In this document: positions 18,749 to 29,400 of the stretch, piece by piece
Layout of the letters: every line of letters starts with the position of its first letter
How positions within the stretch are numbered: position 1 is the stretch's first letter
The notes under the pieces: generated by a model
What the model was told of the DNA's origin: nothing
The model's input: the letters and a program-made list of their open reading frames with translations, nothing else
The model's database searches: none
Assembly: GCA_016789885.1 (NCBI GenBank)
Contig: JAEUPZ010000014.1
Span: forward strand, 62,001 to 126,000
Source: Chromatiales bacterium
GTDB lineage: Bacteria; Pseudomonadota; Gammaproteobacteria; Steroidobacterales; GCA-2729495
DNA length: 64,000 nt
Direction: 5' to 3'
Program-made: the position numbers and the translations under genes

Positions 18749-19438
18749 CTATCGCCGAAGGCCTCGGATGGTCGCCAGCACGGCTTGGGCCTCAGCGGAT
18801 ACCGAAGAGTCGCCGATCGTCCGCGGCACTACGAAGAGTGGGGGTGGTGGCCGGTGGTATCGCTCGGCCTCACCGCCCGCCTTTTTGCCCAGCGCTACTA
18901 GCAAGCCCGGAGCCAGCGCCTTCAGCAGCGGATCCACGATATGTGTCCAGGCATTCCGCAGGGGGACGGTCGTGGGCCTCTTATCTCCCTGGGTCCGGTA
19001 GGGAAACAGGTTCAAATAGCACGCGGCATCAAGGTCGGAGCGGCAGGCCGCTAGCGTCGGTCCGAGAATACGCCACAGGTTCCAGGTGCGGACCTGCGCG
19101 GCGTAGCTGCGACACATGTCGTCGAATGCCCGATCCAGCTGCTCCGGCGGGGCTGCGACGAACCGCTCGATCAGCGGGATCAACTCACGGTCCTGTGGCG
19201 TTCGGGTGACGTATGCGTCACCCCCGCCGCCGGGGTTGATGGCAAGCAGAACGGGATTGCCGGGCCGGTACGCGGGGCCGACGAAGCCCAGGAATGGGAC
19301 GCGAGCATCGTGGTGCAGGTTGCGGGGGAGCTGGTGGTCGTGGTCCGTGCCGTAGAGCATCGCTCGGCTGACGCGCGCCGCGCGCTGGAACGCTGAGGGA
19401 AGATCACCCACTCCGAGATCGTTAGAATTCACGCTCAC
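18749..19438 (-). CDS. Possible uracil-DNA-glycosylase-fold protein, coupled to SIR2 gene
   Basis: A 229-residue protein. Two motifs stand out: 'PVLLAINPGGGGDAY' (INPGGGGD at 67-74) and 'YLNLFPYRTQG' (NLFPYR at 143-148), then 'LLVALGKKAGG' and a C-terminal 'FVVPRTIGDSS'. The order resembles motifs of the UDG superfamily and parallels NP-x-x-A-D / NLFAFR in the nearby DUF1643 protein. I cannot name a family. It starts with GTG overlapping the SIR2 stop (GTGA), so it is translationally coupled to the SIR2-like protein. Function unknown; nucleic-acid or nucleotide binding is a reasonable guess. Confidence 0.55.
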   Translation of the reverse strand: MSVNSNDLGVGDLPSAFQRAARVSRAMLYGTDHDHQLPRNLHHDARVPFLGFVGPAYRPGNPVLLAINPGGGGDAYVTRTPQDRELIPLIERFVAAPPEQLDRAFDDMCRSYAAQVRTWNLWRILGPTLAACRSDLDAACYLNLFPYRTQGDKRPTTVPLRNAWTHIVDPLLKALAPGLLVALGKKAGGEAERYHRPPPPLFVVPRTIGDSSVSAEAQAVLATIRGLRR

Positions 19439-20496
19439 GTTAGGCGCCTGACGTAGTCGTCGAAGTCATCAAAGTACTCCCATCTGGCGACGGCGACCGA
19501 CCTCCGTGCAAACAACGTACGCCACTTGGTGAGTACCGCAGGGTTTGGATCTACCACCGTCACGGTCTTCAGCCGTTGGTTCCTGAAGTTCCCGAAAAGT
19601 GACCAAGCCATCCTGTCCGCATCGGGCAGGGAGTAGCCGATCACCACGATGTGCTCGGCCTCATGGAGGTACTCATAAGCAAGTGTCCAGAGGTAGCGGA
19701 ACAAGCTAATTGAGGTGATGGGCTTGACGGGCAGTGGAGGAACCATAAGCGGGTAGACCGAGTCGGCAGGCTCCGGCGTGCCAGTCTTCGCCAGCCACAC
19801 TGGGCTAAGCCACACAGGATCTGTCGGGTCGGGTGCGCCGCGAATGATCTTCTCAAAATCCTGCTCTCGGCACCGCCAGTTCACGGAGCCATGAAGTTTG
19901 ACGAGAAACGGGTACGGGTGAACACCGTCCCGCCTCTCCGGAGCCTCGGCGGACTCCTTGATACGATCGAAGTACACATCCGCTGGTGCGTATGCTGCGA
20001 GAAGTTTTCGATCAAGCAGGTCGTCGTAGTTGAACGTGACGATTCGATCCAGCGCTTTGCTGCGAGTGCCGAGAAGTTCAAGCTTCTTTGCGAATCGCTC
20101 GTAGACGTTCGCCGAGTTCTCCTTGGCATGCCGTAGGGCGAAGCACATTAGGTGGGTGATGTGACTTAGCCAAGTGTAGGCATCGATAGACCCTGCTCGT
20201 CGGCGCGGGTGAATGGCGTCGATAAACTCCAAGTGACCGAGCTGGCGGATTACTGCCTGCTCAAGTCCCAGCTCTCTGAAGTCCCCGTCGTCCTGCCAGG
20301 TATCGGTGACTATGTCGCGGGACTTCGCTACCCACCGTGGCTTTATGGGACCAAGGTCCCCGATCCTCTTGCAGAGGCCGTTATCCAATGGGGCGACGGC
20401 GTCGGACGGCAGCCGACGCTTCGTGGCGCTGAAAGACGCACCTGCACCTAGTACGAAAAGCCGGCTGACGCGCTGGCGATTCTTGGGCTGACGCAT
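19435..20496 (-). CDS. SIR2-like domain protein (NAD-consuming defence effector type)
   Basis: A 353-residue SIR2-like protein: 'LFVLGAGASFSA' (Gly-Ala-Gly-Ala-Ser, 17-21) for NAD binding, 'FNYDDLLDR' (about 155-163), 'LVKLHGSVNW' with the catalytic-type His202, and 'HIVVIGYSLPDAD' near 282-294. This is the pattern of SIR2-like domains in antiphage systems, where NAD+ is degraded on infection, rather than of CobB deacetylases with a zinc-binding Cys cluster, which is absent. It heads a three-gene minus-strand run and lies 37 bases downstream of the LLM oxidoreductase gene. The partner that would sense infection is not obvious. Confidence 0.82.
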   Translation of the reverse strand: MRQPKNRQRVSRLFVLGAGASFSATKRRLPSDAVAPLDNGLCKRIGDLGPIKPRWVAKSRDIVTDTWQDDGDFRELGLEQAVIRQLGHLEFIDAIHPRRRAGSIDAYTWLSHITHLMCFALRHAKENSANVYERFAKKLELLGTRSKALDRIVTFNYDDLLDRKLLAAYAPADVYFDRIKESAEAPERRDGVHPYPFLVKLHGSVNWRCREQDFEKIIRGAPDPTDPVWLSPVWLAKTGTPEPADSVYPLMVPPLPVKPITSISLFRYLWTLAYEYLHEAEHIVVIGYSLPDADRMAWSLFGNFRNQRLKTVTVVDPNPAVLTKWRTLFARRSVAVARWEYFDDFDDYVRRLT

Positions 20497-20533
20497 TCTT
20501 GTCGCGATCTGGTGGGGATAGCGGCAGTAGCCT

Positions 20534-21556
20534 CTACCGCAGCGCCGGCACCACCTTCTCCCCGATGATCTTCAGCGCATCCATCGGGTCGTCGTGCAGC
20601 CGCAGTGCGATCTCCGTCAGCCCCGCGCGGCCGAAGCGCTTGAAGCGCTCGATCTCGCGGTCCAGCGCGTCGAGGCCGCCGGTGGAGGTCAGGCCTTCGC
20701 ACAGCCGCTTCGAGATGCTCTCGGGGATGCCCTTCGGCTTGCCGGAGCGGTCGAACCAGGCGGCGACGTAGGCGTCGAACTTGTCGCGCACGAGCTGGGT
20801 CTCTTCGGGCGAGACGTAGAGGCCGACGAGCTCGGGGTCGAGCTTCCGGGCGCGCCACGGCAGCTCGCGGGTCGACTCGCGGTAGGCCTCGGCGGCGTCG
20901 GCCTTGATGTGCCAGGCCCAGAAGGTGTTCACGCGCAGGGGGGCGGCGCCGGCGTCGCGCTTGGCGCGGCCGGCATTCACCTCGACCATGGCGGGCTCGA
21001 TGATCTCGGGCGGCGTGCAGCCGACGAAGACGCCGTCGGCGACGCGGGCCTCCATGCGCATCATCTGGGCGCGGTAGGCGGTGCCGTAGACGAAGGCCGG
21101 CGGCGCCTTGAGCCAGTCGTAGGCGCAGGGGAAGTCGACGCTGAAGTCCTCGCCCTTGTAGGGCGTGGCGAGGTCGCGGTGGGCGGCCTTGCGCACGATC
21201 TCGATGGCCTCGCGCACGGCGCGGACGATCTTCGGCGGCTTGTGCAGCACCATGGCGTCGAGGTTGCCCTCGCCGGCGCCCATGGCGACCATCGCGCGCC
21301 CGTCGCTCATCTCGTTGAGGCTGAGCAGGGCGTTGGCGATCTTCATCGGATGCATCTCGAACGGGCTCACCGCGAGGGCGCCGAGCTTGATGCGCTTCGT
21401 CGTCTGGGCCAGCGGCACCAGGCTGAGGAAGGCGTCCCAGTGGGCGAAGTAGTTCGAGGTCCAGATGGCCCGGATGCCCATCCGCTCGGCGGCCTGGCCG
21501 AGTTCCGCGACCTGGGTGGGGGTGAGGTTCGGTTCGAGGATGATGTCGACTTCCAC
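20534..21556 (-). CDS. LLM-class (luciferase-like) flavin-dependent oxidoreductase
   Basis: A 340-residue TIM-barrel protein of the luciferase-like monooxygenase family: N-terminal 'QAAERMGIRAIWTSNYFAHWDAF', 'TKRIKLGALAVSPFEMHPMKIANALLSLNEMSDGRAMVAMGAGEG', and a C-terminal 'FGRAGLTEIALRLHDDPMDALKIIGEKVVP'. The last two segments are typical of F420- or FMN-dependent members. The substrate cannot be assigned. The gene borders the accessory island and is GC-rich like the housekeeping genes, so it is probably the right-hand chromosomal flank. No operon partner is seen; the 231 bases upstream hold no gene. Confidence 0.85.
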   Translation of the reverse strand: MEVDIILEPNLTPTQVAELGQAAERMGIRAIWTSNYFAHWDAFLSLVPLAQTTKRIKLGALAVSPFEMHPMKIANALLSLNEMSDGRAMVAMGAGEGNLDAMVLHKPPKIVRAVREAIEIVRKAAHRDLATPYKGEDFSVDFPCAYDWLKAPPAFVYGTAYRAQMMRMEARVADGVFVGCTPPEIIEPAMVEVNAGRAKRDAGAAPLRVNTFWAWHIKADAAEAYRESTRELPWRARKLDPELVGLYVSPEETQLVRDKFDAYVAAWFDRSGKPKGIPESISKRLCEGLTSTGGLDALDREIERFKRFGRAGLTEIALRLHDDPMDALKIIGEKVVPALR

Positions 21557-21787
21557 GGCGGGTCCCGGACGGCTTTGGGGGGCGGGAAGGATAGAGCCTC
21601 GCCCGCCCCGGGCGCCAGCCGGACCGGGGGGCGGGGCCCCGCGGAAGGTGCCCGCAACATGCCGGCATTACGGCACTTGGTTCGGCCCGAGCCCAACTGG
21701 AAATCCCAGGACCGGCACTTTCGGCCCCTTGGGAGCTGGCGGCCCTGTCGGCCGCGGGATCGCGCCGCAGGCGCCCCGCAGGCCGCC

Positions 21788-23860
21788 TCAGTCATTGGCC
21801 AGCGCCGCCACCAGGGCCGGCAGGTCGGACACCGGCGGGCTGCAGGCGGGGCCGCGGCAGATCCAGGCGGTGACGGTCTCGCCAGGCACCTTGTCGGCCA
21901 GGGCCGGCGGCAGACCCGGCGCGTCCGGCGGGATGACCAGCACGATGCGCCGCGGGTGGTAGGCGGCCGTCAGTGCGGCCCGGAACGGCGCCGCGGCCTC
22001 GGCGTCGCCGCGCACGATGACGATGGCCGGGGGCTTCAGCCAGTCCTCCAGGGCATTCAGCAAGGTCGCGTGGCCGTGGGGGTATTCCACCAGGGCCGGC
22101 CAGCCGGCCCGGAGCGTGCGTTCGGCTGCCGCGAGGTAGCGGGGTTCGGCCAGCAGCCAGCCGAGCCGCAGCAGCGCGCCGGCGGCCACGCCGTTGCCCG
22201 AGGGCGTGGCCTCGTCGCTGAAGGGCCGCGAGCGGTGCAGCAGCGGCTCGTGGTCGTGGGCGGTGAACCAGAAGCCGCCGAGCTCCGTCGACTCGAAGTC
22301 GGCCAGCAGCCGCTCGGCGAGCCAGGTGGCGTCGGCGAGCACCTCCGGGTCGAAGCGGGCCTGCAGCAGCTCGAGGCTCGCGTCCAGCAGGTACGCGTAG
22401 TCGTCGAGGTAGGCCCGCAGCGGCCCGGGACCCGCGTCGGTGCCGGTGGCGAGCAGGTGGTCGGCCGTGCGCAGCCGGGTGCGGATGAAGGCCGCCGCGG
22501 CCAGGGCCGCATCGATGAAGTCGTCCCGGTTCAGGATGCGGCTGGCGATGGCGAGGCCGCGGATCATCAGCGCGTTCCAGCTGGTCAGGATCTTCTCGTC
22601 CCTGCCCGGGCGCACGCGTGCCTCGCGGGCGGCCAGCAGCTTTGCCCGGGCGCTGGCCAGCAGTTCGCGGACGCGGGGCAGCGGCAGGTCCAGGGTCTCC
22701 GCCACGGCGGTGTCCGGTGCGTACACCGACAGGTGCCAGGCGCTGAGGTCGTGGTGCGGCTCGAAGAAGTTCGCGGCCCGGTCGAGGCCGAAGTGGGGCG
22801 CTGCCACGGCGTATTCGTCGGCCGTGAGCACGGCGCGGGCCTCGTCCGGCGTCCACAGGTAGTACTTGCCCTCGACGCCTTCGCTGTCGGCGTCGAGGCT
22901 CGCGTAGAACGCGCCGCCCGGGGCGCGCAGCTCCCGCAGCGCCCAGCCGCCGATGCTGCGGGCGACGCTGCCGAAGGCCTCGTCGCCGCCCACCTGGTAC
23001 AGCTGCGCGTAGAGCGCCAGCAGCGGGCCGTTGTCGTAGAGCATCTTCTCGAAGTGGGGGATGCGCCACTCGCCGTCCACGGAGTAGCGGTAGAAGCCGC
23101 CGCCCAGCTGGTCGTTGATGCCGCCTTCGGCCATGCGCGCCAGCGTCAGCGCGGCGAGGTACAGGGCGTCCTTGTCGGGCGCCTGGCTGCGGGCCGTGCC
23201 GTGCCAGTGGCGCAGCAGCCGGTCGATGAGCGTCGGGTGCGGAAACTTCGGCGCCCGGCCGAAACCGCCGTGCTCGCGGTCCACCTGCTGCCCGGCGAGT
23301 TGCCGGAAGGCCGTCAGGGGCGACGCGTCCAGTTCGACGTCGCCGGCCGGCGGCAGCTCCAGCTGGTCGAAGGCATCGCGCAGCGCCGCGGCCTGCCCGT
23401 CGAGTTCCGTGCGGTGGCTCGCGTAGTAGTCGGCGACCCGCACCAGCAGGTCGCGGAAGGCCGGCATGCCCTGTCGTGGCTCCGGCGGAAAGTAGGTGCC
23501 ACCAAAGAACGGCGCATGCTCGCCCGGCGTCAGGAACATGGTCAGCGGCCAGCCACCCGGCCGCTGGGCAATGAAGTGGTGGGCCGTCTGGTAGATGCGG
23601 TCGAGGTCGGGCCGCTCCTCGCGGTCCACCTTGATGTTCACGAAGCGCTCGTTCATGACCGCGGCGGTGGCCGGGTCCTCGAACGATTCGTGGGCCATCA
23701 CATGGCACCAGTGGCAGGCCGAGTAGCCGATGGAGAGCAGGATCGGCCGGCCGGATTCCCGCGCCAGTGCCAGCGCCTCGGGACCCCACGGATGCCAGTC
23801 CACCGGGTTGCCGGCGTGCTGGCGGAGATACGGGCTCGTCGCGTCGGCCAGGCGGTTCAT
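21788..23860 (-). CDS. DUF255/YyaL-type thioredoxin-like domain protein
   Basis: A 690-residue protein of the DUF255 (YyaL/spermatogenesis-associated 20) family. The N-terminal thioredoxin-like domain carries '[14 protein letters not shown]' in place of a CxxC active site, preceded by '[13 protein letters not shown]'. The rest is an (alpha/alpha) barrel related to N-acylglucosamine 2-epimerases ('[20 protein letters not shown]', '[17 protein letters not shown]'). Function is unknown despite wide conservation. The ATG at 23860 starts at the conserved '[15 protein letters not shown]'; a six-residue upstream extension was not used. It is divergent from the peptidase-like gene at 23917. Confidence 0.9.
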   Translation of the reverse strand: MNRLADATSPYLRQHAGNPVDWHPWGPEALALARESGRPILLSIGYSACHWCHVMAHESFEDPATAAVMNERFVNIKVDREERPDLDRIYQTAHHFIAQRPGGWPLTMFLTPGEHAPFFGGTYFPPEPRQGMPAFRDLLVRVADYYASHRTELDGQAAALRDAFDQLELPPAGDVELDASPLTAFRQLAGQQVDREHGGFGRAPKFPHPTLIDRLLRHWHGTARSQAPDKDALYLAALTLARMAEGGINDQLGGGFYRYSVDGEWRIPHFEKMLYDNGPLLALYAQLYQVGGDEAFGSVARSIGGWALRELRAPGGAFYASLDADSEGVEGKYYLWTPDEARAVLTADEYAVAAPHFGLDRAANFFEPHHDLSAWHLSVYAPDTAVAETLDLPLPRVRELLASARAKLLAAREARVRPGRDEKILTSWNALMIRGLAIASRILNRDDFIDAALAAAAFIRTRLRTADHLLATGTDAGPGPLRAYLDDYAYLLDASLELLQARFDPEVLADATWLAERLLADFESTELGGFWFTAHDHEPLLHRSRPFSDEATPSGNGVAAGALLRLGWLLAEPRYLAAAERTLRAGWPALVEYPHGHATLLNALEDWLKPPAIVIVRGDAEAAAPFRAALTAAYHPRRIVLVIPPDAPGLPPALADKVPGETVTAWICRGPACSPPVSDLPALVAALAND

Positions 23861-23916
23861 GGCGGCGGAGCCTAGCATGGGCGTGACAGGCGCCCGCGTC
23901 CCGCATACTGCCGGCC

Positions 23917-24402
23917 ATGGGATACCGCGTCGCGAGCCTCGCCGTGCCGCTGCTGCTGCCGGTGGCCACGGCCTGGGTGCGCCGCCTCGAGCGGCGCGCG
24001 CTGCGTGACGGCGCGCCGCTGGACCCGGCTCTGCAGGCGCTGGCCGTGCGCATGGGACTGCGTCATCCGGACCGGGTACGGGTCCTCGCGCTGCCCGCGG
24101 TGCCGTGGCGGTGGCCGGGGTGGCTCGCAGAGCCGCTGGCGCGGCTGGGCCTGGGGCCCGCCGCGGTGGCCGGCCTCACGGCGGGTTACGGCATCCTGGT
24201 CCGCGCGGACCGGCGGCATGACCGGGCCCTGCTGCTGCACGAGCTGGCCCACGCGCGGCAGTACGAGCGGGCCGGCGGCGTCGCACCGTTCCTGCGGGTC
24301 TACCTGAACGATTGTGCCCGCTGGGGTTACGCGGGCAGCGTGCTCGAACGCGAGGCGCGGTGGCGCTCGGCGCGCCTGGGCGACACGCGGCGGCCGGGCT
24401 GA
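23917..24402 (+). CDS. Small HExxH zinc-peptidase-like protein
   Basis: A 161-residue protein with a hydrophobic N-terminal segment and '[17 protein letters not shown]', an HExxH zinc motif followed by '[24 protein letters not shown]', where the second Glu could be the third ligand. This layout is seen in DUF4157-like and M48-like predicted peptidases. It may be membrane-anchored. A CATACT hexamer at 23904-23909 lies only 7 bases before the ATG, so the transcript may be leaderless. Substrate unknown. Confidence 0.7.
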   Translation: MGYRVASLAVPLLLPVATAWVRRLERRALRDGAPLDPALQALAVRMGLRHPDRVRVLALPAVPWRWPGWLAEPLARLGLGPAAVAGLTAGYGILVRADRRHDRALLLHELAHARQYERAGGVAPFLRVYLNDCARWGYAGSVLEREARWRSARLGDTRRPG

Positions 24403-24406
24403 GGGG

Positions 24407-24622
24407 CTACTCCTCGGGCGGATTCTCTTCGGCGCTCCACTGGCGGCGATGCGCCTCCTGGGCCGCGGCCCGCACGCCGCTGTGGCGGTTCTGCAGCAGC
24501 AGGGACGACGGGTCGCAGACCTGGGCGCGGAGCAGCCCCAGGTCAACGGCCGCATCGAACAGGCTCGGATACCAGGTCCGCCAGTTCGGGAGCAGCGCCT
24601 CGACTTCCTGCCGTAAGGTCAT
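24407..24622 (-). CDS. Small hypothetical protein
   Basis: A 71-residue acidic to neutral protein ('MTLRQEVEALLPNWRTWYPSLFDAAVDLGLL...'), not recognised. It has a good ribosome-binding site (GGAAGGTG upstream of the ATG) and GC-rich third positions like its neighbours, so it is probably real. It is convergent with the peptidase-like gene, with the two stops 4 bases apart. No transmembrane segment or known motif is visible. Confidence 0.5.
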   Translation of the reverse strand: MTLRQEVEALLPNWRTWYPSLFDAAVDLGLLRAQVCDPSSLLLQNRHSGVRAAAQEAHRRQWSAEENPPEE

Positions 24623-24734
24623 GCATCACCTTCCGGCCCGATCCTAGCGCAGCCTCGTGACCGGTGCCTACCACGCAATCCCGCCCGTTGCGTGGCGTTA
24701 TGTGGACTGCCGCCGCTGCTAGACTGGCGCCCCT

Positions 24735-25601
24735 ATGTGGGAATACCCCGGATTCGACCCCGTCGCCCTGCAGCTGGGCCCGCTGGCTGTCCGCTGGTAC
24801 GGGCTGACCTACCTCGTCGGCATTGGCGGGGCCTGGTGGCTCGCCCGGCACCGCGCGCAGCAGCCCGGCGCCGTGGTCACCGCCAGCCAGGTGGACGACC
24901 TGGTCTTCTACGTGGCGCTGGGCGTCATCCTCGGCGGCCGCATCGGCTACATGTTCTTCTACGGCTTCGACCAGCTGGTCCAGAACCCGCTGAACCTGCT
25001 GCGCATCTGGGAGGGCGGCATGTCCTTCCACGGCGGTCTGCTGGGCGTGATCCTCGCCTTCGTGCTCTACGCCCGGAAGATCGGCGCGAACTACATCGAC
25101 GTCGCCGACTTCTCGGCGCCCATGGTGCCCATCGGCCTGGGGGCCGGGCGCATCGGCAACTTCATCAACGGCGAGCTGTGGGGCAAGCCCACCGACAGCC
25201 CCTTCGGCATGCTCGTGCGCACGGCCGACCTGCCGCGGGAGTCGGCCTGGGGCGTCGAGGGCATCTGCCAGCAGTTGGGCGTGGCGCCCTGCGAGATCCG
25301 CCTCTACCCGACGCAACTCCTCGAGTTCGCCCTCGAGGGTGTCGCGCTCTTCACGATCCTGTGGCTATTTTCGTCGCGCCGGCGGCCGCGGCTCGCGGTG
25401 GCGGCCCTGTTCCTGCTCTGCTACGGCGTGTTCCGGTTCGGCGTCGAGTTCCTGCGCCTGCCGGATGCCCACATCGGCTACCTGGCCTTCGGCTGGCTCA
25501 CCATGGGCCAGGTGCTGACCTTGCCCATGATCCTCGGCGGTGCGGCCGGGCTTGCCTTCGCGTATCGCCGCGGCGGCCTCCCCGCCCGCCAGCGCGCCTG
25601 A
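24735..25601 (+). CDS. lgt: Prolipoprotein diacylglyceryl transferase
   Basis: A 288-residue, seven-helix inner-membrane enzyme that transfers diacylglycerol from phosphatidylglycerol to the lipobox cysteine of prolipoproteins. The signature '[13 protein letters not shown]' and the N-terminal '[15 protein letters not shown]' are present, as is the '[12 protein letters not shown]' segment. It lies 10 bases before thyA, the standard gammaproteobacterial lgt-thyA operon. A TAGACT hexamer at 24720-24725 is a candidate -10 box close to the start codon, giving at most a few bases of 5' leader. Confidence 0.96.
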   Translation: MWEYPGFDPVALQLGPLAVRWYGLTYLVGIGGAWWLARHRAQQPGAVVTASQVDDLVFYVALGVILGGRIGYMFFYGFDQLVQNPLNLLRIWEGGMSFHGGLLGVILAFVLYARKIGANYIDVADFSAPMVPIGLGAGRIGNFINGELWGKPTDSPFGMLVRTADLPRESAWGVEGICQQLGVAPCEIRLYPTQLLEFALEGVALFTILWLFSSRRRPRLAVAALFLLCYGVFRFGVEFLRLPDAHIGYLAFGWLTMGQVLTLPMILGGAAGLAFAYRRGGLPARQRA

Positions 25602-25611
25602 TACCACGACG

Positions 25612-26406
25612 ATGCAGCAGTACCACGACCTGATGCGCCACGTGCGCGACCACGGCGTCCGCAAGACCGACCGTACCGGTACCGGCACGCTGTCGGTCTT
25701 CGGCCACCAGATGCGCTTCGACCTCGCCGAGGGCTTCCCCCTCGTGACGACGAAGAAGCTCCACACGCGCTCGATCATCCACGAGCTGCTGTGGTTCCTG
25801 AAGGGCAGCACCAACATCGGCTACCTGCGCGAGAACCGCGTCACCATCTGGGACGAGTGGGCCGACGCGAACGGCGACCTCGGTCCCGTCTACGGCGCCC
25901 AGTGGCGCTCGTGGCCGACGCCGGACGGCGGCCACGTGGACCAGATCCGCCAGGCCATCGACACGATCCGCCGCGACCCCGACTCGCGGCGCATCATCGT
26001 CAGTGCCTGGAACGTCGGCGAGATCCCCAAGATGCGGCTGGCGCCGTGCCACGCGCTGTTCCAGTTCTGGGTGGGCGAGGGGCGGCTCTCGTGCCAGCTC
26101 TACCAGCGCAGCGCCGACATCTTCCTCGGCGTGCCCTTCAACATCGCGAGCTACGCGCTGCTCACCTGCATGGTCGCCCAGCAGACCGACCTGGTGCCCG
26201 GCGACTTCGTCTGGACGGGCGGCGACTGCCACCTGTACCTGAACCACCTCGAGCAGGCCGACGAGCAGCTCGCGCGCACGCCATACCCGCTGCCGCAGCT
26301 CCGTTTCCGGAGGCGCCCGCCCACGATCTTCGACTACGAGTTCGACGACTTCGAGATTGTCGGCTACGAGTCGCACCCGCACATCAAGGCGCCGGTGGCG
26401 GTGTAG
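25612..26406 (+). CDS. thyA: Thymidylate synthase
   Basis: A 264-residue enzyme that makes dTMP from dUMP and 5,10-methylene-tetrahydrofolate. It has the catalytic Cys146 in '[13 protein letters not shown]', the phosphate-binding '[11 protein letters not shown]' and the folate-binding C-terminal tail '[10 protein letters not shown]'. Length and Cys position match the Escherichia coli enzyme. The ATG at 25612 was chosen because it gives the canonical N-terminus '[11 protein letters not shown]'; a longer in-frame version overlaps lgt. Translated just after lgt. Confidence 0.97.
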   Translation: MQQYHDLMRHVRDHGVRKTDRTGTGTLSVFGHQMRFDLAEGFPLVTTKKLHTRSIIHELLWFLKGSTNIGYLRENRVTIWDEWADANGDLGPVYGAQWRSWPTPDGGHVDQIRQAIDTIRRDPDSRRIIVSAWNVGEIPKMRLAPCHALFQFWVGEGRLSCQLYQRSADIFLGVPFNIASYALLTCMVAQQTDLVPGDFVWTGGDCHLYLNHLEQADEQLARTPYPLPQLRFRRRPPTIFDYEFDDFEIVGYESHPHIKAPVAV

Positions 26407-26413
26407 GGCAGGG

Positions 26414-29400
26414 TCAGTGGCCGGCAGCTGCCCCGGACGACGGCGCAGCGCCGTCCCGGTACCGGTCGTCGCCGCGATCCACCAGTCCGCGGACCACCAC
26501 GTAGAACACCGGCGTCAGGAAGAGCCCGATCAGGGTGACGCCGAGCATGCCGCCGAAGACGACGGTGCCGAGCACCTGCCGCATCTCCGCGCCGGCGCCG
26601 CTGGCGAGTACCAGCGGCACGACGCCGAAGATCAGCGCGAAGGACGTCATCAGGATGGGCCGGAGGCGCTGCCGGGCGGCCTCCGTCGCGGCGGTCCGGC
26701 GGTCCTGGCCCGTGGCCTCGTGCTGCCGGGCGAATTCGACGATCAGGATGGCGTTCTTGCTGGCGAGGCCGATCAGCACCACCGAGCCGACCTGGGCGAG
26801 GATGTCGAGCGCCATGCCGCGCAGGAGCAGGGCGAGCAGGCCGAAGAGCAGGCACAGGGGCACGATCAGCACGATGGCGAGCGGCAGCGACCAGCTCTCG
26901 TACTGGGCCGTCAGCACGAGAAACACGAACAGCACGCAGAGGGGGAACACGAACAGCGCGAAGTTCGTGCCCTGGGTCTGCTGGTAGGCGAGCTCCGTCC
27001 ATTCGTAGCCGATACCCGACGGCAGCACCTGGCGAGCGAGGCGCTCCATGGTGGCGATGGCCTGGCCCGTGCTGCGCCCGGGCGGCGTGCCGAACTGGAG
27101 TTCCGCGGCGGGGTACAGGTTGTGTCGCACGACGCGGTCGGGGCCCGCGCTCGGCACCACCTTCACGATGGAGCCGAGGGGCACCATCTCGCCGTCGGCG
27201 TTGCGGGTCTGCAGGCGCGCGATGTCCCCGGGCTCGAGCCGGAAGGGCCCGTCGGCCTGGGCCGTGACGCGGTAGTTGCGACCGAACAGCGTGAAGTCGT
27301 TGACGTAGGCCGAGCCCATGAACACCTGCAGCGTGTCGAACACGTTCGACACGGGCACGTTCATCATCTCGGCCCGGGTGCGGTCGACGTCGAGGTAGTA
27401 CTGGGGCGACGCCGTGCTGAACAGCGTGAACGGCCGCGCGACTTCGCCGGTAGCCGCCGCGGCGCCGGCCAGCTGCCAGGTCGCGGCCTCCAGGGCCGCC
27501 AGGCCCTGGCCGCTGCGGTCCTCGACCATCATCTTGAAGTCGCCGCCGTTGCCGATGCCGCGCACCGGCGGCGGCGGCACCACGAAGAGGGTCCCCTCCT
27601 GGATGCTGCTGAACTTGCGGTTCAGGTCGGCGGCGATGGCGGCGGCCGAGAGGCGGCTGCCCCGCTCTTCGAAGGGCTTCAGGCCCACGAAGACCGTGCC
27701 GGACTGGGTCGCGTTCGAACTCGTGGCGACGGAGAAGCCGGAGAACGCCACTATCCGCTCGGCACCCGGCGTCTCGAGGGCCATCGCCGTGGCGCGCTGG
27801 ACCACCGCCGTCGTGCGTTCCAGGGATGATCCCTTGGGCAGTTCCACCAGGGTGATCACGTAGCCCTGGTCCTGCTGGGGAATGAAGCCGCCGGGCACGA
27901 ACTCGAAAAGCACCCCGGTGGCGGCCAGCAGCAGGGCGAAGACGCCCAGCGCCACCCGGGGCATGTGGACCACGCGCTGCACGATGCCGAAGTACGCCGC
28001 CTGCAGCGCGCCGAAGCCGCGGTTGAACGCACGGAACGCGCCTCCCAGCACCCGCTCGAAGAGGCGGTCGATGGCATCCTTAGGGGCATGGGGTGCCCGC
28101 AGCAGCAGGGCGCCCAGCGCCGGGCTCAGGGTCAGCGACACCAGCGCCGAGATCACCGTGGCCGAGGCGATGGTCAGCGCAAACTGCCGGAAGAACTGGC
28201 CGGTGATGCCGCCGATGAAGGCCGTCGGCACGAACACCGCCACCAGCACCAGCGCGATGGAGACCAGCGCCGAGCCGACCTCGGTCATGGTCTGCAGCGC
28301 AGCGTCCCGGGGGCCGAGGCCCTGCTCGAGGTTCCGTTCGATGTTCTCGACCACCACGATGGCGTCGTCGACGACGATGCCGATGGCGAGCACCAGGCCG
28401 AAGAGCGTCAGGTTGTTCAGCGAGAAGCCGAAGGCCGCCATGACGGCGAAGGTGCCGATCAGCGAGATCGGGATGGCCAGCACCGGCACGATGGCCGCCC
28501 GCCAGTTCTGCAGGAAGACGAGGATGACGAGCACGACGAGGGCCGTGGCCTCGAAGATCGTCGTGTACACCGCGTCGACCGACTGGGCGATGAACTCCGT
28601 CGGGTTGTAGACGATGCGGTAGGCGAGCCCCGGCGGGAAGTCACGCGACAGCTCCGCCATGGTCTCCTTCACGCGCTCGGCGGTGGCCAGTGCGTTGCTG
28701 CCCGGCCGCTGGAACATCACCAGCGCGACAGCCGGCTGGCCGTCGAGGAAGCTGTTGGTCTGGTAGTCCCGGGCGCCGAGCTCGACGCGCCCGACGTCGC
28801 GCAGGCGCGTCAGGCGGCCCTCGGTGCCGGACTTGATGATGACGTCGCTGAACTCGTCGGGCGTGCGCAGCCGCCCCTGGCTGTTCAGCGTCAGCTGGAA
28901 GGCCTGCCCGGAGGGTGTCGGTGGCTCGCCCAGCGAACCGCCGGCCACCTGCACGTTCTGGCCCCGCAGCGCCCCGACCACGTCGGTGGCCGTGACGTTG
29001 CGGGCCGCCATGCGGTCCGGGTCGAGCCAGACCCGCATGCTGTACTCGCGGGCGCCCACGATGTTGAGCGTGCCGACGCCGTCGAGGCGCGCCAGCACGT
29101 CGCGGATTCGCAGCGAGGCGTAGTTCGAGATGTAGAGCTGGTCGAGGGAGTTGTCGGGCGACTCGAGGTGCACCACGATCATCAGGTCGGGCGACGTCTT
29201 CTGCGTGACGATGCCGAGCCGCCGTACGTCCTCCGGCAGGCGCGACTCGGCGATGGAGACGCGGTTCTGCACCAGCACCTGGGCGATGTCGAGGTCGGTG
29301 CCCACGGCGAAGGTGATGGTCAGCGTCATCACGCCGTCGGTCGTCGACGACGAGGTCATGTAGAGCATGCCCTCGACGCCGTTGATCTCCTGTTCCAGCG

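Noticed and set aside
20594..23875. A 1093-codon open frame on the plus strand
   Set aside because: It runs antisense across the LLM oxidoreductase and DUF255 genes, whose minus-strand products have clear family motifs. Long antisense frames are expected at this GC content, and the translation is His/Arg/Gly-rich without domains.
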